Notes: generated from the letters alone by a model not told the origin. DNA of 33,979 nucleotides from Verrucomicrobia bacterium UBA6015 (GCA_002428045.1 DIZZ01000089.1:1-33979), one strand, 5' to 3'; numbered from the stretch's first letter, positions 15,223 to 24,247 are shown. Numbers and translations are program-made.

Positions 15223-17196
15223 ATGTCAAAAGAAGAACTTCTGATTTCCGACTATCTAGCCATTCTCGTACGTCGAAAATGGGTTGTCGTGCTGCTCTTC
15301 CTGGTTGCCTTGGTCGCGACGGACTGGTGGGCCCGGCAGGAAACCGTGAGTTATCGAAGCCGTGCCCGATTCAAGGTGCAGCGTCAGATGTCTTTTGCCG
15401 CCCTGACCGACTGGTTCATGACCGGGACGGGCGATCCGATTGTCAACTATGTCCACGAGGTGACCAGTTATGTCGTGGCCCGGAATGCGGCTGCCCGGCT
15501 CGTGGCCCCGCGCGAACCGACCCACGAGGAGATTGTCAGGGTGCGCAATGCGACGGCGGCCCAGCGGATTGAGCGTAGCGATATCGTGGAGGTCAGCGCG
15601 ATTGCCAGCACGCCACGCGAGGCCGCCGATCGTTGCGATGCGGTGGTGAAGGCGTTTATCGATGAACATGACCGCAGTTTGCAGAAGAATGCGAGGGAAG
15701 TCCTGGAATCGATTGAGGAATCGTATCGTTTGCTGATCGAGTCGATCAAGCAACGTGAGTCGCAGATGGTCGGCGAACTGGGACATCAACTGGCGGTCGG
15801 CAGCGACGATGACATGCTGGCCCCCTTGCGCCTCAGGGTGGTGGAGCTTGAGCTGCAGTTGCAGGAATTGCGACTGAGCGGGAATTATACCGAGGATTAT
15901 GCGGACATCGTCCGCTTGAAGAACCAGATCGAAAAGCTACAAGGGCTTCTACAGCAGAAAGTGGAGACGGAATTCGAGCGGCGTGTCAAGGTCAAGGAAT
16001 ACGATCGCTTTCGTCAATTGATGGATGAAAAGGCCTCCGTGCTGGTCCGTCAGATGGAGGAGGCACGCATTGCCACCGACCGCAAGAGTGAGATCGTGCA
16101 TATCCTGGAACCGGCGACACTGGGGGATCCGATCGGTACGGCAAGAATGCGCAAGACCGTGGCGGGCGGCATGCTGGGGCTGATGCTCGGTGTCATCCTG
16201 GCGTTCGTGCTGGACAATCTCGACACCTCGGTGCGCACGATCAGTGAAGTGGAGGACATTTTCCAGTTGTCGGTCGTAGGGGTAATCCCTCATTTTTCGA
16301 TGAATGACGTTTCCGGCGAGAATAAGCGGTCGAAACCGTCAACGCGATCATTGCGACGGTTACTGCCGCTCGAATCCCTCGCGACGCTGCGATCCGCCTT
16401 TGGCCGGCTGCGCACCAGTCATGCATCCGTGGGCGGCGGCGAGCCGCTTTACGAGGAGGAGAGCAGGCGCCTGATCGTCCCCTTCGCACCCAATTCGCCA
16501 GCGTCGGAAGCGTTTCGCACCTTGCAGACCAACTTGCGGATTGCGGTTAATCATGCCCCGCAGAAGGTTATCATGGTCACCAGTGCCAGTCCGGGCGAGG
16601 GCAAGACGAGTACCCTGGTGAATGTCGCCATCACGTTTGCACAAGCGGGTATGCGGACGCTGCTGGTGGAAGCGGATATGCGCCGACCACAGATACACCG
16701 GACGTTTGGATTGCAGCGCGAACGCGGACTGGCCGAGATCCTGCAAGGCGAAATCGTCTGGCAGGAGGCTGTCAAGGACCATGCCGATGTTGCCTTGGGG
16801 AGCCGCAAGATGGCCGAGCTGGCCACGACGCCGGGCATGGATAACCTGTCCATCATCACCAGTGGTAACCGGACCACACAGCCGGCGGAGCTGCTGGCGC
16901 AACCCATGTTTGATATTCTGCTCAAGGAATGGGACGCGGCCTATGATGTTGTCCTGATCGATTCCCCCCCCGTCATTCCGGTCCCCGATAGTATCATCAT
17001 GGCCGAGAAAATCCGTCGGGTCGTGCTGGTCTATCAGCAGGGGACGACAGCCAGACAGATGACACAACGGGCGATTGTGAACCTGCAGACAACCGGTGCC
17101 GATATCCTGGGTATCGTGCTGAATGACCTGCGTTCCTACTGGGTGGATCCGTCCGAGTCGTATCGTTACAAGATGTATTACGGAGCGGCCAAGTAG
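15223..17196 (+). CDS. Wzc-like chain-length protein with bacterial tyrosine kinase domain
   Basis: A 657-residue inner-membrane protein that sets polymer length and phosphorylates itself on Tyr. The Wzz domain has a first membrane segment near residues 20-34, a periplasmic region with long coiled coil (about 150-290) and a second membrane segment near 312-330. The cytoplasmic kinase has Walker A SASPGEGKT (454-462), Walker A' LLVEADMRRP (480-489) and Walker B VVLIDSPP (576-583). The C-terminus carries a tyrosine cluster (Y639, Y647, Y649, Y652, Y653) typical of autophosphorylation sites. Wzz and kinase are in one chain, as in proteobacterial Wzc. It needs a dephosphorylating enzyme; no low-molecular-weight phosphatase (Wzb) gene is present, although a PHP-type protein lies at 19730-21202. 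Confidence 0.92.
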   Translation: MSKEELLISDYLAILVRRKWVVVLLFLVALVATDWWARQETVSYRSRARFKVQRQMSFAALTDWFMTGTGDPIVNYVHEVTSYVVARNAAARLVAPREPTHEEIVRVRNATAAQRIERSDIVEVSAIASTPREAADRCDAVVKAFIDEHDRSLQKNAREVLESIEESYRLLIESIKQRESQMVGELGHQLAVGSDDDMLAPLRLRVVELELQLQELRLSGNYTEDYADIVRLKNQIEKLQGLLQQKVETEFERRVKVKEYDRFRQLMDEKASVLVRQMEEARIATDRKSEIVHILEPATLGDPIGTARMRKTVAGGMLGLMLGVILAFVLDNLDTSVRTISEVEDIFQLSVVGVIPHFSMNDVSGENKRSKPSTRSLRRLLPLESLATLRSAFGRLRTSHASVGGGEPLYEEESRRLIVPFAPNSPASEAFRTLQTNLRIAVNHAPQKVIMVTSASPGEGKTSTLVNVAITFAQAGMRTLLVEADMRRPQIHRTFGLQRERGLAEILQGEIVWQEAVKDHADVALGSRKMAELATTPGMDNLSIITSGNRTTQPAELLAQPMFDILLKEWDAAYDVVLIDSPPVIPVPDSIIMAEKIRRVVLVYQQGTTARQMTQRAIVNLQTTGADILGIVLNDLRSYWVDPSESYRYKMYYGAAK

Positions 17197-17200
17197 CGCC

Positions 17201-18601
17201 ATGCGTCGGCCCGTCTTTATCGGAATGGCCGCCTTGGTCGGAGTCGCCGCGGCGACCTACCTGTCGGGCATCGAACAGCTTTCCATGATTGCCGGGGCGT
17301 TCCTTTTCTTCATGGCGCTAGGAACGTCGTTTGTCCGTGGTACCGATGCGCTTTATATCATTGTTTTTGCCATGTTGTTCAGTCCGGAAATCGGGGCTTC
17401 GGTGGATACCGGGCGTACCACCGGAGAAGGTTCAGCGGTCAGCATGCGACTGGAGGATCTGCTGCTGGTGGCGGTTGGTGTCGGTTGGCTTTTGCGAACG
17501 GCGTATCACCGGCGTCATTTCGGCATTATCCGTACCCGCTTGAACGCGCCCATCATGCTCTATGTGGCCGCCGCGTTCGTGTCCACGCTGCTGGGGATCC
17601 TGCACGGATCGGTCAATGTGTTGCCCGGTATCTTTCACAACCTCAAGGTGTTCGAGTATTTCTTCATCTTTTTCATGATCCTGGCGCACATCCGTAGTCA
17701 GAAGACGGTCCGGGGGGTCATCATCGCGATGCTGGTGGTCTTCTTTATGGCGCTGCTTTACGGCTATATGCAGATCGGAACGGGGGAGCGAGTGACCGCC
17801 CCGTTCGATAGCGAGCCCAATACGTTTGGTGGATACATCGTGCTGATGATGTGTGTCTGCCTGGGGGTGGTGCTCCATCAACCCCGAACGCGAACCGCCA
17901 TCATCATGGGAGGGTTGCTGTTGCTGGCGTTTCCGCCGTTGCTGTTCACGCTCTCCAGAGCATCCTATATGGGGTTCTGCACCGGTATCCTCGGGTTCCT
18001 GCTGTTAAGCCGCTATCGGGTCATTGCCGGCACCCTGCTGATGGCACTGGTATCTGCCTTGGTTCTGGGTGCCCCGTTCCTCCCTGCCAAGACGATAGAT
18101 CGCATTACCTCGACCTTCAAGCGCGGGACGGAGTACCATGTGCAGATCGGCGGGGTTGATCTGGATCCCTCGGCATCGGCCCGTCTGGTTTCGTATGGAA
18201 AGGCGGTTGAAAAATGGGTTGAACGCCCTTTGTTCGGACACGGGGTTACCGGAACCCACTTCATCGACGGTCAATATTTCCGCGTTTTGGCTGAGACGGG
18301 CCTCCTGGGGTTGTGGACTTTCCTGTTCCTTATCTGGCGACTGACCAGCAGTCTTTACCGGGCGTATGTCAATCTACAGGATCGCTTCCTGAAAGGGGTG
18401 GCGATGGGGGTCTTCTGCGGGGTTATTGCCATCCTGGGACATGCCGTGTCGGCCAACAGCTTTATTATCATCCGTATCGCGGAACCGTTGTGGGTTCTGG
18501 CAGGGCTTATCCTGATCGCGCATCATCTAGAGCGCTTTCCGAAGCTGTCGGCAGATCAGGAGCCGGCAGACGTGGTGGCCGCGCGGCCTCCAGCAGCATG
18601 A
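17201..18601 (+). CDS. O-antigen polymerase/ligase family membrane protein
   Basis: A 466-residue integral membrane protein with about ten or more hydrophobic segments, starting at MRRPVFIGMAALVGVAAATY. It resembles the Wzy/WaaL family: a large extracytoplasmic loop between late membrane segments holds KRGTEYHVQIGGVDLDPSASARLVSYG followed by a glycine-rich FGHGVTGTHFIDGQYFRVLAETGLLGL, the typical H/R-bearing pattern ending in a membrane helix. It would polymerise or ligate repeat units in the periplasm. The ATG at 17201 follows the kinase stop by 4 bases; an earlier in-frame ATG inside the kinase gene is unlikely. The last 95 bases overlap the 3' end of the convergent glycosyltransferase gene, an unusual arrangement. 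No flippase (Wzx) is seen in the window. Confidence 0.87.
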   Translation: MRRPVFIGMAALVGVAAATYLSGIEQLSMIAGAFLFFMALGTSFVRGTDALYIIVFAMLFSPEIGASVDTGRTTGEGSAVSMRLEDLLLVAVGVGWLLRTAYHRRHFGIIRTRLNAPIMLYVAAAFVSTLLGILHGSVNVLPGIFHNLKVFEYFFIFFMILAHIRSQKTVRGVIIAMLVVFFMALLYGYMQIGTGERVTAPFDSEPNTFGGYIVLMMCVCLGVVLHQPRTRTAIIMGGLLLLAFPPLLFTLSRASYMGFCTGILGFLLLSRYRVIAGTLLMALVSALVLGAPFLPAKTIDRITSTFKRGTEYHVQIGGVDLDPSASARLVSYGKAVEKWVERPLFGHGVTGTHFIDGQYFRVLAETGLLGLWTFLFLIWRLTSSLYRAYVNLQDRFLKGVAMGVFCGVIAILGHAVSANSFIIIRIAEPLWVLAGLILIAHHLERFPKLSADQEPADVVAARPPAA

Positions 18602-19733
18602 CCTTGTACAGGGAGAAGACCTTGCGCGCATGTTCCGCGAGACTGAATTCACCCGCTTTCCGGTAGCCTGCCTGGCGGAATTTTTCCTGCTGAGCGCTGT
18701 CTGCGAGCAGTCGTTGGATGGCGGTGGCCAGGCATTCCGGGGCCTTGACGGGTACCAGTCGCCCGGTCTCCCCGTCTTGTATCAATTCATCAGGACCGCC
18801 TGAACGCGTTGCGATAACCGGAAGCCCGGCGGCCCAGGCCTCGACGATCACACGTCCGAAGGCTTCTCGCCTGGATGGCAGGACCAGTACATCGGCCTGT
18901 CGCATTCGCGTTCCGACATCCTGCACCCAGCCCGCAAACGCTATGTGATCAGCAAGGCCAAGCATATCGCAACGGTGCCGCAATGCGTCCGCATAGGCTG
19001 GGTCGGCGGATGGTGCGTTGCCGATGATCCGAACGTTGAAGGCGGTGCCTGCCTGCTTCAGGAGGGCACAGGCATCCAGAAGATCCTCATACCCCTTTTC
19101 GCGGGAAAGACGCCCGACCGCCAGGATCAGGGGCGGTGTGTTGGGTTTCCTGCCCATGGCATGGTCAGGCGCTCCCTGGCATGTCTCCAGGCGGATCCCG
19201 TTGTATATCTGCACAATCCGGACGGAGTCCCTGATCAACGCCTGCAGCGATTGCCTTGTCGAAGCGGCATTGGCAATAATTCGGTCCGCCAGCCAGCCGC
19301 GTACACGGTCAAGAAACGGATCGCGATCGAGCACCCTGACATGCCAGATGCAGGGAATCCCCAATGATCGACCGGCCAATCCTGCGTAAAGCATGATCCG
19401 GGCTCCGTTGGCATGCAGGAGCGTCGCATCCAGTTCTGCCAGATTTTGTTTGAGTGCGCGATAAGCCCGTAGGCATGAAAGAATCCTCCATGGGCGCAAC
19501 GGGGGCACCGCCTGCTGGATGCAGCGGATACCCTCTGCCTCCAACCGCTCCTGAATCTCCCCGGGACCGTCAACGACACCGATCGGGTCAACCCCGAGAT
19601 GGCGGATTTCGGACATCAGCTCCAACAGGCTGACTTCGCCGCCCCCCTTGATCACCGCGGTACCAAACAGGTAGACGACCCGGATAGGCGAGGACGTTCC
19701 GTCAACCGCACAACCTGGCGCAAGTGCATTCAC
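18507..19733 (-). CDS. Glycosyltransferase family 4
   Basis: A 408-residue GT-B glycosyltransferase. The N-terminal domain has the loop VIKGGGEVSLLELMSEI and HANGARIMLYAGLAGRSLGIPCIWHVR. The donor domain has LILAVGRLSREKGYEDLLDA and an EX7E motif in SRREAFGRVIVEAWAAGLPVIAT. It starts with GTG at 19733, overlapping the PHP gene stop by 4 bases (GTGA). Its C-terminal tail after about residue 377 is Pro/Ala/Ser-rich and is encoded in the 95 bases shared with the polymerase gene on the other strand. The tail looks like read-through into the neighbour rather than a domain. It probably adds a sugar to the same surface polymer; the substrate is unknown. Confidence 0.87.
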   Translation of the reverse strand: MNALAPGCAVDGTSSPIRVVYLFGTAVIKGGGEVSLLELMSEIRHLGVDPIGVVDGPGEIQERLEAEGIRCIQQAVPPLRPWRILSCLRAYRALKQNLAELDATLLHANGARIMLYAGLAGRSLGIPCIWHVRVLDRDPFLDRVRGWLADRIIANAASTRQSLQALIRDSVRIVQIYNGIRLETCQGAPDHAMGRKPNTPPLILAVGRLSREKGYEDLLDACALLKQAGTAFNVRIIGNAPSADPAYADALRHRCDMLGLADHIAFAGWVQDVGTRMRQADVLVLPSRREAFGRVIVEAWAAGLPVIATRSGGPDELIQDGETGRLVPVKAPECLATAIQRLLADSAQQEKFRQAGYRKAGEFSLAEHARKVFSLYKVMLLEAARPPRLPAPDLPTASESALDDARSG

Positions 19734-21202
19734 GGGTTCACGTGTTTCCCAAGGTGTACGAAAATCGGGTTTGTCACAGCGCGCAGGGGCTGGGCACCTT
19801 CAATCAAGGCCCGGTAATAGGCTGGATTTCCGTCCGATGCATCTGGAATCTGGAATGAGGCCGGGGTTGTCAGGCTGACACGCTTGATGACGGCCCCGTT
19901 ACAGATGAGGACCAACTCCGCCGTGGCCCCGGGGATTTCGGAGTCAATATCGATCAGCACGGTATTCTCAAGGTCGCCGGGGATCACCTCCCAGCGGTCA
20001 ATCCGGAGCTTCTGCCCGTCCACGTTCCGGCGGGCATAGAAATCGCCGTTACGCATGGCCGCCAGGAGGGCTGCCTGGGTTTTCTCGGGGGCTCGGATGA
20101 GCGTCTCCACGTTACCCAGGCTCTTGGTACCGGCCTGTCCTTCGTAGTGATAAAGCATCTCGCCGAAGCACCATACCGGCGTTGGTCGAGCCTCCTTGAT
20201 GTACTCCAGAAGCACGCGATCCCAGATCTCGCCGGGTCCCACAAGTTGGTTGGCCCCCTCGTTGACACCGGCGAATCCGTTGTATCCGCGCGTCGTCAGC
20301 AGAAGCTCAGGATACGGTCGCGTATCGACCGAGAACCCTTTACCCTTGAACAGGAAATCATGATGGTCGGTTGCTTCCGGATGCGCCCAGAACGCGATCC
20401 AACCCGCCTTCTGGACGGCGTCGAGTACGCGTTGCTCGAAGCGCTGCGCATTCTCCGGACCATAGATGTCGAAAGACGGGGAGAAAGACAGTATGATATT
20501 AATCACCACGGCCACGAGCAATAATGGGACCACTAGCACCAGCAGGAACGATCGGAATATAGCGTACAGCGGGAACCTCGACCGTTTGGCCAGCGGCACG
20601 GATGCAAGCACGGTCACGAGAACGGCCAGCAACAACAGGCCGGCAACGATGCGGGTCAGTAGGATCCAGAGCATGTCGCGCCCCCGCATGAACCCATTGA
20701 TGATCGGGACATCGCGGATCTTGTCCGGTTCATTAACGCCAGCGATAATCAGGTTGCGCTGATGGTTGTGACAGACCATGGTGTTCTTGAGCAGCGAGCC
20801 GCTCCAGTAATAGCGGGGGACCAGCTCCAGTCCGGGAATATAAAGCACATCATCCTGCCTTGCGTTTTCCTTGCGGATCGTTTCCAGATAATCCGCGACC
20901 CCGGGCATGGTTATCGAGCGGTGACTCCAGCCTGCCCATAACACATGACGCAGCCCCGGAACGCCAACCTGGATGTTCTCTGAAAGGCTGTCGGAAAGCA
21001 TCACGACATCGGTGCCGGCGTTGCGGGCGACGTCAGTGAGCTCCGGCAGGGAATAGCGCCCGCTTGAATGTTTGGTATGCACATGTACGGCGGTTGTGAA
21101 AACCGGCATCGAGGGACTGGCTGCAGGTGGCGTCTCACCCGCCGCCGCCACCGTGGCCATCAGCACCCCTGCACACCCCACCCATTTGATAAGTGTCGAC
21201 AT
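19730..21202 (-). CDS. PHP-type metal-dependent hydrolase with internal membrane hairpin
   Basis: A 490-residue protein starting at 21202, after AGGAG 7 bases upstream, with a signal peptide (MSTLIKWVGCAGVLMATVAAAG). PHP motif I is HVHTKHSSG (residues 40-48), PGLE near 123-126 is a likely motif II, CHNHQ (144-148) may add a ligand, and FWAHPEA (271-277) fits motif III. The usual final DxH is not clear; ECF-like text reads CFGEMLYHYEG instead. Between CHNHQ and WAHPE sit two strong membrane segments (about 177-203 and 210-238) joined by a short basic loop (AKRSRF). With a cleaved signal and positive-inside loop, both halves of the catalytic domain would be periplasmic. PHP phosphatases such as CpsB/YwqE dephosphorylate tyrosine kinases, but those are cytoplasmic. 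Substrate unknown. Confidence 0.75.
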   Translation of the reverse strand: MSTLIKWVGCAGVLMATVAAAGETPPAASPSMPVFTTAVHVHTKHSSGRYSLPELTDVARNAGTDVVMLSDSLSENIQVGVPGLRHVLWAGWSHRSITMPGVADYLETIRKENARQDDVLYIPGLELVPRYYWSGSLLKNTMVCHNHQRNLIIAGVNEPDKIRDVPIINGFMRGRDMLWILLTRIVAGLLLLAVLVTVLASVPLAKRSRFPLYAIFRSFLLVLVVPLLLVAVVINIILSFSPSFDIYGPENAQRFEQRVLDAVQKAGWIAFWAHPEATDHHDFLFKGKGFSVDTRPYPELLLTTRGYNGFAGVNEGANQLVGPGEIWDRVLLEYIKEARPTPVWCFGEMLYHYEGQAGTKSLGNVETLIRAPEKTQAALLAAMRNGDFYARRNVDGQKLRIDRWEVIPGDLENTVLIDIDSEIPGATAELVLICNGAVIKRVSLTTPASFQIPDASDGNPAYYRALIEGAQPLRAVTNPIFVHLGKHVNP

Positions 21203-21327
21203 AGACGTTCTCCTGCTGTTCTGTCGGCGCCAGTGTAATCGGTTCACGGGGATGAATGCAAGGTAAAGGGAAGCCGACCATCCGGGGTGCCGGGCGAAAA
21301 AAAGAGGGTAAGATCGTTTCCTGAAAA

Positions 21328-22476
21328 TCATTGGCGTGGAACAGCCGCGTTGAGCATGTCGACGAGCACAGTGGCGGCTCTTGCCGCTGCCCCGCCTTCG
21401 CCCATGCTTTCTTTGAACTGCCTGAGATTCTCCAGCATGGTCTGGCGCGTTTCAGTGGGACTTAGCAGGGGTTCAACCGCAGCGGCCAGGGCGCTTGGCG
21501 TGGCTTGGTCCTGGACCCGTTCCGGGCATATCTCGCGTCCGGCGACGATATTGACCATGCCAATGTACGGAACCCGGATCATGGCTTTGAACATATAGTA
21601 CGACACCGGGTTGAGCTGGTAGGCTACGACCATCGGGCATCCCAGCAGGGCGGTCTCGACCGTGGCCGTGCCGGAACAGACCATGGCGGCATCGGCTTGG
21701 CGCACGACCGCCCGGGTCATATCGTTGATCACCTCGATCTGCCGGGGACCGTTGGTGGTTTGCTTGCAGATGTCCCGGGCAAGATCCGCTTGCGGCTGGT
21801 CCGGGGCGGCGATGATGAAGCTGATGCCGTCAATCCGCTTATCCAGCAACCCCGCCGCCCGCAGCATGACCGGCAGGAGCCGCGCGATTTCCGAGCGGCG
21901 ACTGCCGGGCAGCAGCGCCACGCGGATAAGCCCGTTCCACGGCAGTGGCACGTCCGGCGCTTCGAGAAAGTCGTTGATGCTATCGACCAGCGGATGGCCG
22001 ACAAAGGTCACGGGCAGGGAGGTTCCCTTGAAGTGACTGGACTCAAACGGGAAAATGCAGATCAGGTGATCGAGATAGGTGGCCATCTGCGGGATCCTGG
22101 ATTTGTGCCAGGCCCAGACCTGGGGGCAGATGTAATGGAGCGTCTTGATGCCCTTGGCGTGCAGTTGCCGGGCGAGGCGCAAGTTGAACCCCGGGTAGTC
22201 CACAAATACGGCCAGATCCGGTTTCTCGGTGCTTGCCCACTGAAGCATCTCGTTGAACACTCGCTTGAAAAACGGATACCGTTTCAGGACTTCGACAAAC
22301 CCGATGACGGCCATATCCTTGACATCATAACGGGTCTCGGCTCCGGCCGCCCGCATGGCGGGACCACCGATACCGAACCACTTCAGACCCTTGCATTCCG
22401 CATTGGCCGCTTCCATGAGCTCCGCCGCCCGCATGTCGCCGGAGACCTCGCCCGCGATGATCATGATCTTCTTCAT
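21328..22476 (-). CDS. lpxB: Lipid-A-disaccharide synthase
   Basis: A 382-residue GT19 enzyme that joins UDP-diacylglucosamine and lipid X to make the tetraacyl disaccharide of lipid A, at the cytoplasmic face of the inner membrane. Motifs: IAGEVSGDMRAAELM at the N-terminus, KWFGIGGPAMRAAG, MAVIGFVEVLKRYPFF, VDYPGFNLRLAR, YICPQVWAWHKSRIPQMA, TFVGHPLVD and LPGSRRSEIARLLPVM, then GTATVETALLGCPMVVAY. Length and all motifs match the family. It starts within the stop of the oxidoreductase gene (ATGA), so it is last in the lpxI-Gfo-lpxB group; the PHP gene lies 125 bases further on. Confidence 0.97.
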   Translation of the reverse strand: MKKIMIIAGEVSGDMRAAELMEAANAECKGLKWFGIGGPAMRAAGAETRYDVKDMAVIGFVEVLKRYPFFKRVFNEMLQWASTEKPDLAVFVDYPGFNLRLARQLHAKGIKTLHYICPQVWAWHKSRIPQMATYLDHLICIFPFESSHFKGTSLPVTFVGHPLVDSINDFLEAPDVPLPWNGLIRVALLPGSRRSEIARLLPVMLRAAGLLDKRIDGISFIIAAPDQPQADLARDICKQTTNGPRQIEVINDMTRAVVRQADAAMVCSGTATVETALLGCPMVVAYQLNPVSYYMFKAMIRVPYIGMVNIVAGREICPERVQDQATPSALAAAVEPLLSPTETRQTMLENLRQFKESMGEGGAAARAATVLVDMLNAAVPRQ

Positions 22477-23423
22477 GAGGGGCGTTCCCGGATCGTCTGG
22501 CAGATGGCCATGGCCAGTTGCAGGGCCTCCATGCCGTGGCGTCCGGTCACCACCGGATCGCTGCGACGCCGGACGCAGTCGACGAAGGACCGCAGTTCCG
22601 CCGCCAGTGGCTCGGACTTGTCGATCGGCACCTCCAGGGCTTCGATGCCGGTGGCGGAACGGCGGCAGAGCTGCCCGGCCTGGGTCATGTAATCGAGCGA
22701 AAGGTAGGTGTCGTCCTGGAAAACACGGATCTTGCGCAGCTTATCCTGGCTGATCCGGCTGGCCGTTACATTGGCCACGCACCCGTTCTCGAACTGGATG
22801 CGGGCGTTGGCGATATCCTCGGTCGGGCTCAGCACCGCAACCCCCGTGGCATGCACCGCCTTGACCGGCGAGTTCGCCAGCCGCAGGATAATGTCCAGGT
22901 CATGGATCATCAGATCAAGCACGACGCTGACTTCCGTTCCCCGCGGCGGGGCGCCCTCGCGTGGCGGGGGATAGGAGGCGAGACGTGTGGCCTCGATAAA
23001 CCGGGCATGGGTGAGGTTATCGGAAAGAAACGTCATCACCGGGTTGAATCGCTCCACATGCCCGACCTGCAGCAGGATATCCTTCTCTCCGGCCTGTTGC
23101 ACCATGGCTTCGGCCTCCTCGTAGGACGTGGCAATCGGCTTTTCCACCAGGACATGCACACCGAATGGAACGACACTCTGGAAGACGTCAAAATGCAGGT
23201 TGGTCGGCACCACGATACTGACCGCCTCGACCTGGGCGGCGAGTTGTTCGACCGTGTCGAACGCCTGGGTGTGGTAACGCTCCGCGATCTCGCGGGCCCT
23301 GGCCGGATCGGCATCATAAACGCCTGTCAGCTCGACATCCGCCATCTCGGAATAGATCCGCGCATGCCATTGCCCGAGACTCCCTACACCAATCACACCG
23401 GTTCGCAGTTTTGCATTCGTCAT
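22473..23423 (-). CDS. Gfo/Idh/MocA oxidoreductase, GnnA-like
   Basis: A 316-residue NAD(P)-dependent oxidoreductase. The Rossmann motif is GVIGVGSLGQWHARIY, the catalytic-Lys motif is VLVEKPIA, and a GHVERFNP box precedes the substrate domain; DLMIHDLDIILRLA supplies the usual His region. The start at 23423 makes a 4-base overlap with lpxI and keeps the N-terminus of family length; an ATG 21 bases upstream is less likely. In several phyla such a gene sits between lpxI and lpxB. The known relative GnnA oxidises UDP-GlcNAc at C3 so that GnnB can install an amine, giving amide-linked acyl chains in lipid A. No GnnB aminotransferase is in this window, so the GnnA assignment is inference from context and motif. 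Confidence 0.85.
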   Translation of the reverse strand: MTNAKLRTGVIGVGSLGQWHARIYSEMADVELTGVYDADPARAREIAERYHTQAFDTVEQLAAQVEAVSIVVPTNLHFDVFQSVVPFGVHVLVEKPIATSYEEAEAMVQQAGEKDILLQVGHVERFNPVMTFLSDNLTHARFIEATRLASYPPPREGAPPRGTEVSVVLDLMIHDLDIILRLANSPVKAVHATGVAVLSPTEDIANARIQFENGCVANVTASRISQDKLRKIRVFQDDTYLSLDYMTQAGQLCRRSATGIEALEVPIDKSEPLAAELRSFVDCVRRRSDPVVTGRHGMEALQLAMAICQTIRERPS

Positions 23424-24247
23424 AAGGGTTGCTCCATCGCACAAAAGGCCACGTTTAATTGATCCAGTCGCTCGACAACACGTTCCCGTTCCAGCAGAAT
23501 GGCCCGCCCCGCCTCGACGGCGATGGCATGAATACCCGCCTTGCGAATGGACTTTACCGTGTGCAGGCCGATGACGGGAATATCAAAGCGCATATCATGG
23601 CCGGGTTTGGCAACCTTGACCAGCACCCCACCCGCCCCACCCAGCTTTCCGGCCCGCAGAATGGCGGCATCGGTGCCCTCGAAGGCCTCGACGGCCAGAA
23701 TCGTGCCATCCTTCACCACCACGGTCTGCCCGATATCCAGACGGCTGACCGTCTTGGCCACCTCGAAGCCGATGCGCATATCGGACGCTTCCGAGGCGGT
23801 CGGGGCACGGCGGGATAGCAGACCAGCAGATGGCATGTGTTTTTCCATGAACGAGGAGGCGGGCAGAAGCTCCACCCCGACGCCACGGATCGCGTCGCCG
23901 ACGGCGGCAAAGATCGTGTGCGCATTACGCTCGGGCAGGCGACGAAGCAGATTGATCAGCGGCATATCCATCCGCACCCGGAAGAGGTGGGTCGGCGTGA
24001 TCTGACCGGCCATCACGGCGTTCGGAATGCTAGTCGCCCTGAGGGCATCGAGCATGTTCCCGAGCTGGCCGAGATAGATCCAGTGGACCTCGTCAACCCA
24101 CTTGGCGATCACCGCATCGGTCTCGCGCCGGAAGGCGATCGCGGCGATACGCTTCACCCCTTGAGCGCGGGCCGATTCGGCCAGCAGCCGTGGGTACGCC
24201 CCCTTGCCGGCAATGATCGTAATGGCCTCTGGAATCGTCTGGGTCAT
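23420..24247 (-). CDS. lpxI: UDP-2,3-diacylglucosamine pyrophosphatase LpxI
   Basis: A 275-residue enzyme that hydrolyses UDP-2,3-diacylglucosamine to lipid X and UMP, the step before LpxB. It is the LpxI type (formerly DUF1009), which replaces LpxH in many non-enteric phyla. Diagnostic segments are IIAGKGAYPRLLAESARAQG at the N-terminus, VAMAGQITP-like VMAGQITPTHLF, and the C-terminal block TILAVEAFEGTDAAILRAG followed by VLVKVAKPGHDMRFDIPVIGLHTV. Length matches the family. It is coupled by ATGA to the oxidoreductase gene and lies 26 bases after folE, probably in the same transcript. Confidence 0.96.
   Translation of the reverse strand: MTQTIPEAITIIAGKGAYPRLLAESARAQGVKRIAAIAFRRETDAVIAKWVDEVHWIYLGQLGNMLDALRATSIPNAVMAGQITPTHLFRVRMDMPLINLLRRLPERNAHTIFAAVGDAIRGVGVELLPASSFMEKHMPSAGLLSRRAPTASEASDMRIGFEVAKTVSRLDIGQTVVVKDGTILAVEAFEGTDAAILRAGKLGGAGGVLVKVAKPGHDMRFDIPVIGLHTVKSIRKAGIHAIAVEAGRAILLERERVVERLDQLNVAFCAMEQPL

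Noticed and set aside
11846..18601. Classical exosortase/PEP-CTERM polysaccharide locus
   Set aside because: The ExeA-like ATPase fits, but no exosortase or PEP-CTERM substrate is present in the window.
21505..22692. A 395-codon open frame on the plus strand opposite lpxB and the oxidoreductase gene
   Set aside because: It is antisense to two certain genes; its protein has low-complexity Arg/His/Gly composition and no recognisable domain, as expected from the third-position GC bias of the real genes.
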